From Lachnospiraceae bacterium UBA7196 (GTDB lineage: Bacteria > Bacillota > Clostridia > Lachnospirales > Lachnospiraceae): DNA of 34,924 nt. A program made the position numbers and the translations under genes. The stretch lies in assembly GCA_002490835.1 (NCBI GenBank), contig DKUU01000037.1:95288-130211 (forward strand). Direction: 5' to 3'. Shown here piece by piece: positions 6,977 to 15,900 of the stretch (its first letter is position 1; the number at the start of each line of letters is the position of its first letter). The notes below the pieces were generated by a model that saw nothing but the letters and a program-made list of their open reading frames with translations, was not told the origin of the DNA and ran no database searches.

Positions 6977-8554
6977 ATGCAATACGGATTAGTAAGTGTT
7001 ATAGTGCCTATATTCAATATGGAAGAATATGTCGAACAATGTATAGAAACGCTTGTAAATCAGACATATGAGAACATCGAAATACTTCTTATTGATGACG
7101 GGTCAACAGATTCTTCGCCGCAAAAGTGCGCGGAGTGGGCCAAAAGAGATCAAAGAATAGTATTTTTGCAAAAGAAGAATGAAGGACTGTCGGCAACCCG
7201 GAACTATGGAGTGAATCACTCCAGTGGAGAATATTTAATGTTTGTTGATTCGGATGACTGGGTTGATAAAGATTATGTTAAAAACATGATAACGGCAGTA
7301 TCTATAGAAAAAGCGGATGTGGGAGTTTGTGATTATTACAGAACGGATCGGTCGGGAAATTTGCAGTATATTTCCTGCAACTCTGCTTTGAATGGCCAGT
7401 ATACAAATGAAAAGTATTTGTTATTGTCGAATCCATCTTCGTGCAATAAGATAATTAGAAAAAAATTTTGGCTGGAGAATGAGATACAATTTCCAAATAC
7501 TGTTTCTGAAGACACAGCAATTTTTCCGCTGCTGATGCTGTTAAGCGAGAAAGTGGCGGAGGTGAAAGCCCCCCTGTATTACTATAGAAAATATAGAGCA
7601 AATAGTATCACCAGTACAATTGAGAATCGTATGTTGTTTGCGGGAGCGTATCAGACAACGGTAGATTATTTCCAACAGTATTCTATTTTTGAAAAGTACA
7701 AAAATCTGTTATATCGGTATTTTTTGGAATGGTCAAGTAATTCGCTTTCTCCGTGTCTGGGAAAGGTTGATGATGACTATTATAAAAGAATAAGAGCAAC
7801 TTACGATAAATTTTTACAGAATAATTTTGCAAATTTTCCATTAAAAAGAACAGCAGTATTTGGAGGCTATAATTTAACCAAGATAGCTAAATTAACGAAT
7901 CTTTTTGCGGATCCATACGTGCGATTTCAATTTTCAAGTATTATATCCTTAAAAAATGTGATTGGGTGTGAAGCTGAAATTGTACCACGGCACAAAAATG
8001 TTTATCGTGATTTTATGTTGGAAAGAGAGTATCATAATAAGTTTTATTCTGTGTTGGATGAAGAAAAACCGGAATATATTTTAATTGATTTTATAGAGGA
8101 ACGGCATGATTTGGTAATAGATGACGGACTGTATTTTACATATAGTGATGCGCTTCAAGAGAGTGGCTTTTATAAGGAGCCTAATCTGTTGAGAAGGACG
8201 GAGCTTGCTTGCAAAAAAGTTTGGGAGAACGCATGTGAGAGCTTTATTGGTGAGCTTAAGAAGAGATTCCTGCCGGAGAACGTTTTTTTGATAAAAAGTT
8301 ATTTAGCAAAGGAATATGGTGATCGTCAGGGCAGGAAGGCGTACGAAAATATTGAGGACATTGAAAGAATAAACAACGTGTTAGAACAATACTACAGTTA
8401 TTTTGAGGATCATTTTGAAGGAATACATGCGATTGAGGTTTTCAGCGATCCAGCTTATTTTACAGATTATAGATATGAATACGGCTGTTTTTCATGGCAT
8501 TTAAATGATGAAATGAATTATCGGATAGCAAATAATATTGATGCTTTGTTATAG
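6977..8554 (+). CDS. GT2 glycosyltransferase fused to a DUF6270-like domain
   Basis: The N-terminal domain (residues 1-220) is a clear GT2: LVSVIVPIFNMEEYVEQCIE, NIEILLIDDGSTDSS, NEGLSATRNYGV, YLMFVDSDDWVD and EDTAIFPLL. The C-terminal half, from about residue 285, resembles DUF6270: it opens with AVFGGYNLTKIAKL, then PEYILIDFIEERHDLV and a Tyr/Phe-rich end. DUF6270 is linked with polysaccharide modification, its activity being unproven. The frame opens at ATG 6950, but ATG 6977 has a GGGGG element nine bases upstream and starts right at the GT2 core, so it is preferred. It lies 36 bases after the FkbM gene. Unlike most GT2 neighbours it lacks the Rossmann-like module, the DUF6270-like part taking its place. 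Confidence 0.86.
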   Translation: MQYGLVSVIVPIFNMEEYVEQCIETLVNQTYENIEILLIDDGSTDSSPQKCAEWAKRDQRIVFLQKKNEGLSATRNYGVNHSSGEYLMFVDSDDWVDKDYVKNMITAVSIEKADVGVCDYYRTDRSGNLQYISCNSALNGQYTNEKYLLLSNPSSCNKIIRKKFWLENEIQFPNTVSEDTAIFPLLMLLSEKVAEVKAPLYYYRKYRANSITSTIENRMLFAGAYQTTVDYFQQYSIFEKYKNLLYRYFLEWSSNSLSPCLGKVDDDYYKRIRATYDKFLQNNFANFPLKRTAVFGGYNLTKIAKLTNLFADPYVRFQFSSIISLKNVIGCEAEIVPRHKNVYRDFMLEREYHNKFYSVLDEEKPEYILIDFIEERHDLVIDDGLYFTYSDALQESGFYKEPNLLRRTELACKKVWENACESFIGELKKRFLPENVFLIKSYLAKEYGDRQGRKAYENIEDIERINNVLEQYYSYFEDHFEGIHAIEVFSDPAYFTDYRYEYGCFSWHLNDEMNYRIANNIDALL

Positions 8555-8584
8555 TTTTATATGTTTTAAGGGAGATTTGATACG

Positions 8585-9892
8585 ATGAGATTTATTATTT
8601 ATGGTGCGGGTAAACGTGGTAAAGATGAATTGATTGCATTAGGAAACGAAAATATTTTAGCATTTGTTGATCGCGATCCTGCTAAAGTTGGATCAACATA
8701 TATTGATAAACCGGTTATAGATGTGCAGCGGGCAAAAGAAATGGATGCAGAAGCGGTGTGTGTAGTAACACCAGTGTTTGAGCGGAAAGCTATTGTTGAA
8801 TATTTGGAAATGAGCGGGATTAAAAATTTCCTTTTTATGTCTCCGTTTGATCAGATGCTGCTTTATACAGAAGGAAAAATGTATTCTTGTGTTTGTGAAT
8901 TATACAGGAATAGGAATATTGGTATTTACGGTATATCGGCCGGCTCGATTTTGCTGTATGAATACCTGATAGAGAAAACAGAGGCAAATATATGCCTGAT
9001 TCCAGAGGATACTTTAGATAATACAAGGTATGATTTTTTAAAAAGCCGTATCAGAGTCTTGGATTGGGATGAAGCGGTGAGGGATATAGATGTCGTGATC
9101 AGTACAGTTCTTTACCCGAAGGAAGATGTTATAAATGCTAAGAAATATACAGGAGAAAATATTATATATTTATCTGCACAAACTCTTTTTGAGAAAAACG
9201 TAACGTTTTGCAATCATCAGATTGAACGGTATAAAAATATACATAAGCAGCAGAGATGTTTTATTGTTGCGACGGGCCCTAGTTTGAAAACGGAGGATTT
9301 GGACAGGCTGCATCAGCAGGGTGAAGTTTGTATCAGTATGAACCGGATTTACAATATTTTTGATAGAACAGCATGGCGTCCGGATTACTATATGATTGAA
9401 GATACGAAGATGATTGAAGACTTGAGGAGAGAAATTGCGGATTTGGATTTGCCGGTAAAATTTGTGCCAACTGTGCCGGCATGTTTTTGGGAACAGAGCA
9501 ATATAAAAAATGTAGTGCAATATCAGCTTGCGCTGTTGGATAACGGGGAGAGTATGCCGCTCTTTTCATCGATTGCGGAACATTGCATTTACGAGGGGTC
9601 AACAGTCACCTATGCCTGTATTCAGATGGCGGCCTATATGGGATTTGAGGATATCTATCTATTGGGTGTTGATTTTAATTATTCAAGTAATCTGTATGAT
9701 GAGAAGAATCATTTTCAAGGCTATCAGAGTGATAAGAAGGTACGATTGAATGTAGTAACTCCAAAGCGAATGGAAGTTGCATATCAATGTGCGCGAAATT
9801 ATGCGGAAGAAAATGGGATTCATATCTATAATGCGACACGCGGCGGGAAATTGGAAGTATTTGAGCGTGTGGAATTTGATGACTTGTTTTGA
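8585..9892 (+). CDS. DUF115/MptE-like protein with tandem N-terminal Rossmann-like segments
   Basis: Residues 1-90 are a good copy of the shared module (MRFIIYGAGKRGKDEL, FVDRD). A second GxxxG-type Rossmann segment follows (NIGIYGISAGSILLYEYL, about 110-200). From about residue 225 the protein matches the DUF115 pattern: CFIVATGPSLKTEDLD, an ISMNRIY strand, DYYMIED, and the late GFEDIYLLGVDFNY. DUF115 proteins resemble 6-hydroxymethylpterin pyrophosphokinase MptE and motility-associated (Maf) sugar transferases, and are structurally near GT42 sialyltransferases. Here a transferase of a CMP-activated acidic sugar is a reasonable guess, given the NeuA-like gene at 12018. AAGGGAG precedes ATG 8585 by ten bases. 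The function remains inferred. Confidence 0.8.
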   Translation: MRFIIYGAGKRGKDELIALGNENILAFVDRDPAKVGSTYIDKPVIDVQRAKEMDAEAVCVVTPVFERKAIVEYLEMSGIKNFLFMSPFDQMLLYTEGKMYSCVCELYRNRNIGIYGISAGSILLYEYLIEKTEANICLIPEDTLDNTRYDFLKSRIRVLDWDEAVRDIDVVISTVLYPKEDVINAKKYTGENIIYLSAQTLFEKNVTFCNHQIERYKNIHKQQRCFIVATGPSLKTEDLDRLHQQGEVCISMNRIYNIFDRTAWRPDYYMIEDTKMIEDLRREIADLDLPVKFVPTVPACFWEQSNIKNVVQYQLALLDNGESMPLFSSIAEHCIYEGSTVTYACIQMAAYMGFEDIYLLGVDFNYSSNLYDEKNHFQGYQSDKKVRLNVVTPKRMEVAYQCARNYAEENGIHIYNATRGGKLEVFERVEFDDLF

Positions 9893-9922
9893 GAATGCTT
9901 TGATTTCGATAGGGAAAATGAT

Positions 9923-11956
9923 ATGAGAAAAAGATCGATTGATGAATGTGCAGTGTATGAATTATGCGGTGAGATAGATACGATAAATTTTTCAGAGATT
10001 CGTCATCTTTTTTTAGAGAAGACGGCAGATATCATTTACCTGACACGAAAGGGTCAAGTACACGGAATTGTCTGTATGGGAGATGTTCTTCATCATATGA
10101 AGGACGGGAAAGTTGCGATAGTAAGGAATTTCACTTTTTTGGAGGATTTTCAAGATGCTTTCGCAAGAGAAATATTTAGTAAAAGAGAAAATGTTCAAAA
10201 AATTCCGGTGTTAAAGGAAGGCAGGCTGGAAGGGGATTATTCTCGCTGGGATGATGCAGAGACAGAATGGATCAAATGGGTTTCAAAGCAGGAGTCAGCA
10301 TGGAACAGGCTGAAAAAATGGCTGAAGATAAACTCCTATCAAAAATTGTATATCCTTGAACCTGTGAGAGAAAAGCAGGAAGCCGGGCAAATTATTGCAG
10401 AGGTGTTGAAAGCGAGAAACATAAAAGTGTGTTCGGTGAATAAGGCGAAATTTTGGGAAGCTGTAAGCAATGCAGAGAAATGTATGATGATTACGACAGA
10501 TCAGGACGAAGAGCGTGGAATGATATGTTTGAATGAAGCGGATCATAATGTGACAAGCGATAATTTGGATATGATTACGTTCACTACATTATATGATATA
10601 TTAGATAAATATGACAGACAGGAGAGAATAGGACATTATAGCATCATTTTTGAAGGGGGGGGGGTTAAAGAAAATAGTCTGGAAAGTTTAAAAAGGAAAG
10701 GCGTACATATTCTGGCTTTTTACAATGATCCCTATTATATATCAGATGATATAAAAACCGTTGTCAAGAAACAGGCAGAGGATAAAAAGAGATTTTGTTT
10801 GCAAGATGGGGATTTTTGGGCGGTTGATACCGAAGCAGGAAAAGAATTTTTCGCAGAGTTATTAGAAAATAGAGATTATGCAGAAGGAGTGGCTCAAAAA
10901 GAAATTTTGCAGGGACATATGATGCACAAAGACGGAAAAGATTGTGCGTATCCTTATTACACAGTGGTGAATGGAAAAAGAAAAACATGCTATCAGCCCC
11001 AAAAATGGAAAGGTACGATTTATATGTTCGGTATGTGCCTGTTCATGGGAGCTTATCTTGAAAATCGTTATACGATAGCCAGCTGGTTACAAAAGAAGCT
11101 GTGTGACGAGGGATGGGATTATCGGGTAGAAAGCTGTGGATCCTATGAAAATGTTTATGAGGTGATGCAGAGGACGGAGTTTCAAGAGGGAGATTTCGCA
11201 ATTGTATGGACCGGAGAGAATAGATTTCCGGATATAGATTCTATAGAATTGAAATCTATTTACGAAGAGAATGATATACCGGCCAGATGGTGCTTGGGAT
11301 CATTTACGCATGTGAATCACAAGGTAGCAGAGATTATTGCAGAGACATTTTATCGGAAAATGGAACCAATTCTGCAAAAAGAAGCTGGTAAGGCAACACA
11401 GGATAGGAGAAAGATTGAATTTACTGTTCAAAATTATAGAAATATAGTAGGGAATTATATAAAGGGAACTTTTCTCAACAGATATTTTACAAAAGATGAA
11501 CAGGGAAAGCGCATCAAACGGGGATGCCTGCTTATTGACTTAGAGGTAGATCCAGTCGGGTATAAAGAGATTGTGCAGCGCGCATGTGCATATGTCGAAG
11601 AGCTGGTCATTGTAATTCCGAGACTTATAAAGAAATCCTTGCATTGTTTCGAAGAGTATGTTTTGACAGTGATGAGGTTATTTGGAGAAGCATCTAAAAT
11701 AAAAGTGATTTCCGGAGATATGTATATACCATATTATAACTTTTTTCAATCCTTTTATCTTTCAGAAACGATTTTGGAAGAACAGGCAAAAATGGACGCA
11801 AAGATATTTGCACAGTGTATTGCGGAGCCGTTAAATATTGTTTGCCGATTTGAGCGGGGAACAGAACTTAATAATGCTAAGCTGGAGAAATATGCTGCAA
11901 TTTTAAAAAAAGAATTGCCTAAGTACGGCATCCAATATATGGAAATAATATGTTGA
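9923..11956 (+). CDS. Multidomain citrate lyase ligase-like (CitC-like) protein with CBS-like N-terminus and poly-G tract
   Basis: The last ~160 residues of 677 resemble the end of citrate lyase ligase/adenylyltransferase proteins: GCLLIDLEVDPVGYKEIVQRA, then NFFQSFYLSE, AKMDAKIFAQCIAEPLNI and KELPKYGIQYMEI. The nucleotidyltransferase NPxTxGH-like motif reads DPVGYKE, lacking the catalytic His, so it may not be an active ligase. The N-terminus (about 20-120) is CBS-like (IIYLTRKGQVHGIVCMGDVL). A middle part (about 360-450) has YQPQKWKGTIYMFGMCLFMG and a WLQKKLCDEGW helix. A G10 run at 10655-10664 encodes Gly245-247; a one-base shift removes the middle and C-terminal domains. ATG 9923 follows AGGGA by seven bases. 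I recognise the parts but not the reaction; a role in glycan decoration is inferred from context. Confidence 0.75.
   Translation: MRKRSIDECAVYELCGEIDTINFSEIRHLFLEKTADIIYLTRKGQVHGIVCMGDVLHHMKDGKVAIVRNFTFLEDFQDAFAREIFSKRENVQKIPVLKEGRLEGDYSRWDDAETEWIKWVSKQESAWNRLKKWLKINSYQKLYILEPVREKQEAGQIIAEVLKARNIKVCSVNKAKFWEAVSNAEKCMMITTDQDEERGMICLNEADHNVTSDNLDMITFTTLYDILDKYDRQERIGHYSIIFEGGGVKENSLESLKRKGVHILAFYNDPYYISDDIKTVVKKQAEDKKRFCLQDGDFWAVDTEAGKEFFAELLENRDYAEGVAQKEILQGHMMHKDGKDCAYPYYTVVNGKRKTCYQPQKWKGTIYMFGMCLFMGAYLENRYTIASWLQKKLCDEGWDYRVESCGSYENVYEVMQRTEFQEGDFAIVWTGENRFPDIDSIELKSIYEENDIPARWCLGSFTHVNHKVAEIIAETFYRKMEPILQKEAGKATQDRRKIEFTVQNYRNIVGNYIKGTFLNRYFTKDEQGKRIKRGCLLIDLEVDPVGYKEIVQRACAYVEELVIVIPRLIKKSLHCFEEYVLTVMRLFGEASKIKVISGDMYIPYYNFFQSFYLSETILEEQAKMDAKIFAQCIAEPLNIVCRFERGTELNNAKLEKYAAILKKELPKYGIQYMEIIC
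10655..10664 (+). repeat. In-frame G10 homopolymer (candidate phase-variation tract 3)
   Basis: Ten G read GGG GGG GGG GTT (Gly-Gly-Gly-Val) in the CitC-like gene. With G11 a TAA follows right after the fourth glycine codon. With G9 the frame runs eight more codons to TAA. The present state is ON. Confidence 0.85.
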
Positions 11957-12017
11957 TCCTTTAATACGCAACAAGTGGAAATAATCAGATGAATGAAAAC
12001 AATGGAGTAGTAATAAA

Positions 12018-12707
12018 ATGAAAACAGTAGCAGTAGTTCCAATGAAACTAAATAATAGACGTCTGCCTCAAAAAAATACAAAGAGCTTTACAAATGGCAG
12101 GCCGCTTTGTCAGTATATCCTTTCGACACTGCTGGAAGTAGAGGAAATCGAAAAAGTATATGTATACTGTAGTAATCCGGAGATACGGGAATATCTTCCG
12201 GAAGGAGTAACGTATCTGCAGCGATCAGAGTCTCTGGATCAGGATAGCACGAAAATGAATGAAGTATTACAGGCCTTTGCAAAGCAGGTGTCGGCGGAAG
12301 TTTATGTTATGACACATACAACAGCTCCTTTCATTACTAAGGAGTCTATTCGAAAAGGGATACAGGCAGTGCAAAGCGGGGAATATGACTCAGCCTTTGC
12401 GGCAAAGAAGTTGCAGGATTTTTTGTGGAAAGATGGACAACCTTTTAACTACGAATTGGATAATATCCCCCGCACACAGGATTTACAGCCGCTGTTTGAG
12501 GAAACAAGCGGGTTTTACATATATAGGAGCGAAGTGATGACGCGTAATAACCGTCGTATAGGTGATAAGCCTTATATCGTAGAAGTAGGAGAGATTGAGA
12601 GTATTGATATTGATGAGGCGGAAGATTTCATGATAGCAGACGCCGTATATAATCACATGTTCCGTGTGAATGAAAATAAATTGTATTTCGGAGATGACGA
12701 TGAATAA
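12018..12707 (+). CDS. NeuA-like CMP-sugar (acylneuraminate-type) cytidylyltransferase
   Basis: This 229-aa protein has the layout of CMP-N-acylneuraminate/CMP-Kdo synthetases: VAVVPMKLNNRRLPQKNTKSF at the N-terminus (the CTP-binding RxxRxxxKN-like loop), YVYCSNPEI, TTAPFITKESI, an SAFAAKK strand and the ETSGFYIYRSEV and VGEIESIDIDEAEDF motifs near the end. The length is normal for the family. It would couple CMP to an acidic keto-sugar in the cytoplasm. No NeuB-type synthase is nearby; instead the next gene is a DRE-TIM aldolase with which it overlaps by eight bases, implying translational coupling and a shared pathway. The SD GGAG at 12004-12007 lies ten bases before the ATG. The exact substrate is unknown. 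Confidence 0.87.
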   Translation: MKTVAVVPMKLNNRRLPQKNTKSFTNGRPLCQYILSTLLEVEEIEKVYVYCSNPEIREYLPEGVTYLQRSESLDQDSTKMNEVLQAFAKQVSAEVYVMTHTTAPFITKESIRKGIQAVQSGEYDSAFAAKKLQDFLWKDGQPFNYELDNIPRTQDLQPLFEETSGFYIYRSEVMTRNNRRIGDKPYIVEVGEIESIDIDEAEDFMIADAVYNHMFRVNENKLYFGDDDE

Positions 12708-14277
12708 TGTACAAATTTTAGACTGCACTTTGCGAGATGGCGGATATTGTAATCAGTGGAAGTTTGGATATCAGAATATACATAAAATCATCACCAGTTT
12801 GATGAAGGCGAATATTGACATTATTGAGTGTGGGTTCCTTACAGACAGGGGGCAGTATGATTGTGATGTGACAAAGTTTTCTACTGAGGCGGAATTACAT
12901 CCATTTTTACAAAAAGGTGATGAGAAACTGTTTGTCGCCATGATGAACTATGGCGAATATGATGTTGGAAAACTTCCACAGCGAAGTAAAGATGGATTAG
13001 ATGGTATTCGAGTGGCGTTTCATAAAAGGGATATGGCAGAGGCGGTAGAATTATGCAAAGAAATTCAGAAGAAGGGTTATCTGGTTTTTGTTCAGCCTAT
13101 GGTTTCTGTCAACTATTCAGATGAAGAATTTCTGCAGCTAATCAAAAAAATTAATGAATTTACTCCGTATGCTTTTTACATCGTAGATAGTTTTGGAATG
13201 ATGAAAGAAAAAGAGTTGATACGCTTCTTTTATATGGTGGAACACAATTTGGAGTGCAGTATCCGAATTGGATTTCATTCTCATAATAATATGCAGTTAG
13301 CGTATTCAAATGCACAGAAACTTGCTGTTTTACATACGGATCGGAAGCTGATTATTGATACATCTGTATATGGTATGGGACGTGGAGCGGGAAATCTGAA
13401 TACGGAATTATTTGTTGAGTTTTTGAATGAAAATATAGGCTCATCTTATGAACTGAAGCCGTTATTATCCATTATTGATGAAGTGATAAATGAATTTTAT
13501 CAGCAGAATTACTGGGGATATTCTTTGCCTAATTATCTGTCTGCCAAACACAATGCGCATCCTAATTATGCAAAATATCTGGATGATAAGAAGACGCTGA
13601 CGGTTGAGGATATGGAATCAATTTTTGAGATGATGGATGCTGCGAAGTGTGTTGATTTTGATTCTACGTATATAGAGAATTTATATATACATTATATGAA
13701 CCGAGGCAGGGTACAAAGTGAGCATGAAGAGAAATTGCGAGAGATACTAAATGCGAAGAGAGTGCTTCTGATTGCGCCGGGGAAAAGTTCGACGGAGGAT
13801 CAAGAGAGTATCAGACAGTGCATGCAGGAAGATGATGTAATTGGAATAAGTGTTAATTTTGAATATCGTTATGCGGAAACAAAATACATTTTTTTGAGTA
13901 ATTTAAGGAGATTCAGAGAGCTGGAGAAAGATAAATATAAAAAATGTATCGTGACGTCTAATATACCTGCTGTCCATGCCTATTATCAGACAAAATACAG
14001 CGATTTATTAAATGATGAAGAGGCAGTTAAAGATAAGGCAGGGTTAATGGCAATCAAATTCTTGATGGATTATGGAGTAAGAGAGATTATACTGGCCGGA
14101 TTCGACGGGTATTCTCATGATACGAAAGAAAATTATGGTGAAAAACAAATGGCATTTTATACAAGAAATGCAGTGTTGGATATTATGAATGCCGGAATGA
14201 GTAAAGTGATAAAAAGTTATGCGAAGGATGTCAAAATTACTTTTTTAACGAAGGAAAAATACATTACTTTAAAATGA
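12700..14277 (+). CDS. DRE-TIM (HMG-CoA lyase/4-hydroxy-2-oxoacid-type) aldolase fused to DUF115/GT42-like domain
   Basis: Residues 1-290 form a DRE-TIM metal-dependent aldolase: VQILDCTLRDGGYCNQWKFG at the start, FYIVDSFGMM, and IGFHSHNNMQLAYSNA with metal ligands HSH at 193-195, then the glycine-rich YGMGRGAGN. Relatives such as 4-hydroxy-2-oxovalerate aldolase join pyruvate to an aldehyde. From about residue 355 a second domain starts (VLLIAPGKSS) and ends with IILAGFDGYSHD, resembling DUF115 or GT42-type sialyltransferase folds. One protein could therefore make a 4-hydroxy-2-keto acid and transfer its CMP derivative; this is inference. In-frame ATGs at 12670 and 12694 exist, but CGGAG at 12689-12693 fits ATG 12700, which overlaps the stop of the NeuA-like gene. 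Confidence 0.83.
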   Translation: MNNVQILDCTLRDGGYCNQWKFGYQNIHKIITSLMKANIDIIECGFLTDRGQYDCDVTKFSTEAELHPFLQKGDEKLFVAMMNYGEYDVGKLPQRSKDGLDGIRVAFHKRDMAEAVELCKEIQKKGYLVFVQPMVSVNYSDEEFLQLIKKINEFTPYAFYIVDSFGMMKEKELIRFFYMVEHNLECSIRIGFHSHNNMQLAYSNAQKLAVLHTDRKLIIDTSVYGMGRGAGNLNTELFVEFLNENIGSSYELKPLLSIIDEVINEFYQQNYWGYSLPNYLSAKHNAHPNYAKYLDDKKTLTVEDMESIFEMMDAAKCVDFDSTYIENLYIHYMNRGRVQSEHEEKLREILNAKRVLLIAPGKSSTEDQESIRQCMQEDDVIGISVNFEYRYAETKYIFLSNLRRFRELEKDKYKKCIVTSNIPAVHAYYQTKYSDLLNDEEAVKDKAGLMAIKFLMDYGVREIILAGFDGYSHDTKENYGEKQMAFYTRNAVLDIMNAGMSKVIKSYAKDVKITFLTKEKYITLK

Positions 14278-14335
14278 TGTTTTATTTTGGAAGTATGCAA
14301 TGCGATATCATAACAGGATTAAAGGGGCTGAAGCT

Positions 14336-15883
14336 ATGAAGATACCTAAGATTTTGTCAATGTATTTGCCTCAGTTTCATAGGGTGAAGGAAAATGACGA
14401 ATGGTGGGGAGAAGGGTTTACCGACTGGAATACAGTTAAATTAGGGAAACCTTTGTATTCAGGGCATGAACAGCCGGTAGAGCCTCTTGCGTATTATGAT
14501 TTGCTAAATAAGGATGTGATGCGTCAGCAGGCAGAGGACATGCATCGGTATGGAATAGACGGAATGTGTTTTTATCATTACTATTTTGAAAATGGCAGGA
14601 TGATATTAGAAAGACCTGCGGAGAATTTGTTAAAATGGGATGATATAGATATGCCGTTTTGCTTTTACTGGGCCAATCAGTCATGGATCAGATCATGGTC
14701 GAATGTTTCCGGTAACAGTTGGACAGAAATTTTTGAATCAACGGAACGTCAGGAAGGGACGGGAGTTCTGCTGAATCAGGCTTATGGAGCCAGAGCAAGT
14801 TGGGAAGCGCACTTTAGATACCTGCTTCCGTTTTTTAAAGATAGCAGATATCTTAAAGTTGATGGCAGACCGGTTTTTGTTATTTATGATCCGGCGGATA
14901 TTGAACACTTGGAAGAAATGATAAGTTGTTGGAATGAGTTGATTGAGAAGGAAGGAATGCCGTCTGTATTTTTTATTGGAAACGGCGGAGATTATAATGT
15001 ATTAGACAAAGCGATGCTGCATGAACCGATGAATACATGGCTTGATTTCTATGATAGAAAGTTTCAAAATCAGTACGGTTTTCAATTTTATTTGGATTAT
15101 GATGAAGTTTGGGAAAAAATCTTACATAGATCATGTGTAGATAACAATGTCTATTTGGGAGGTTTTGTCGGTTTTGATGATACACCGCGTCGAGGCTATA
15201 AGGGAAAAATCATGTATGGAGCGACGCCTGAGAAGTTTCAGAGGTATATGACCAGACTGCTGATAAAAGCGGGAAATATGGGGAACGAATTTATATTTAT
15301 TAATGCTTGGAATGAGTGGGGAGAGGGGATGTATCTTGAACCCGATAAGAGATGGGGTTATCAATATCTTGAAGCTGTAAAAAAAGCTAAAGATTTTGTG
15401 GAAAATTATGGAGATATTGTCGGCGAGGCATGTTTGGATCATTCACTTCAAAGCGGAAATGATGAGGAAATTAAAAGTTTGTCCTTAAAGAGTGAAAGGT
15501 ATAGAGGATATTGGAAAACCTCTCGCAGATGGATTGCTATTCATTTACGGGAGGAGACAATATGCAAACAGTTTTTGAACAATAAATACAGAAAAATAGC
15601 GATATATGGTTTGGGCGTGATGGGAGAGCTTCTGGTACAGGAAATGGATAAATTTCATATAGAAATTGCTTATGGAATCGATCAGGACGAGCATAAAGGC
15701 CGCAAATTCGATTTCCCGATATATCGGTTGCAGGATACGCTGCCAGAAGCAGATATTGTTGTAATAACAGTAAATTATGCCGTTGATAAAATTAAGCAGC
15801 AGCTTAGTGAGAAGATGGTATGCAGTATGATATCCCTGAATGATTTGCTTGAATTCGCACAACAAAAAATTGAGGATACTTAG
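14336..15883 (+). CDS. WbsX-family (GH99-like) protein with C-terminal Rossmann-like module
   Basis: The first ~360 residues match the WbsX family of O-antigen and capsule loci: KILSMYLPQFHRVKENDEWW, GEGFTDWNTVK, FCFYWANQSWIRSWS, and FIFINAWNEWGEGMYLEPD. The fold is a GH99-like TIM barrel. WbsX proteins are annotated as glycosyltransferases, but their reaction is not firmly established. The C-terminal module (about residues 415-500) has KIAIYGLGVMGELL and GIDQDE. An upstream ATG at 14300 is possible, but ATG 14336 has AAGGGG 8-13 bases before it and gives the typical short N-terminus of the family, so it is chosen. Confidence 0.86.
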   Translation: MKIPKILSMYLPQFHRVKENDEWWGEGFTDWNTVKLGKPLYSGHEQPVEPLAYYDLLNKDVMRQQAEDMHRYGIDGMCFYHYYFENGRMILERPAENLLKWDDIDMPFCFYWANQSWIRSWSNVSGNSWTEIFESTERQEGTGVLLNQAYGARASWEAHFRYLLPFFKDSRYLKVDGRPVFVIYDPADIEHLEEMISCWNELIEKEGMPSVFFIGNGGDYNVLDKAMLHEPMNTWLDFYDRKFQNQYGFQFYLDYDEVWEKILHRSCVDNNVYLGGFVGFDDTPRRGYKGKIMYGATPEKFQRYMTRLLIKAGNMGNEFIFINAWNEWGEGMYLEPDKRWGYQYLEAVKKAKDFVENYGDIVGEACLDHSLQSGNDEEIKSLSLKSERYRGYWKTSRRWIAIHLREETICKQFLNNKYRKIAIYGLGVMGELLVQEMDKFHIEIAYGIDQDEHKGRKFDFPIYRLQDTLPEADIVVITVNYAVDKIKQQLSEKMVCSMISLNDLLEFAQQKIEDT

Positions 15884-15900
15884 ACGCTTGGAGGATGATT

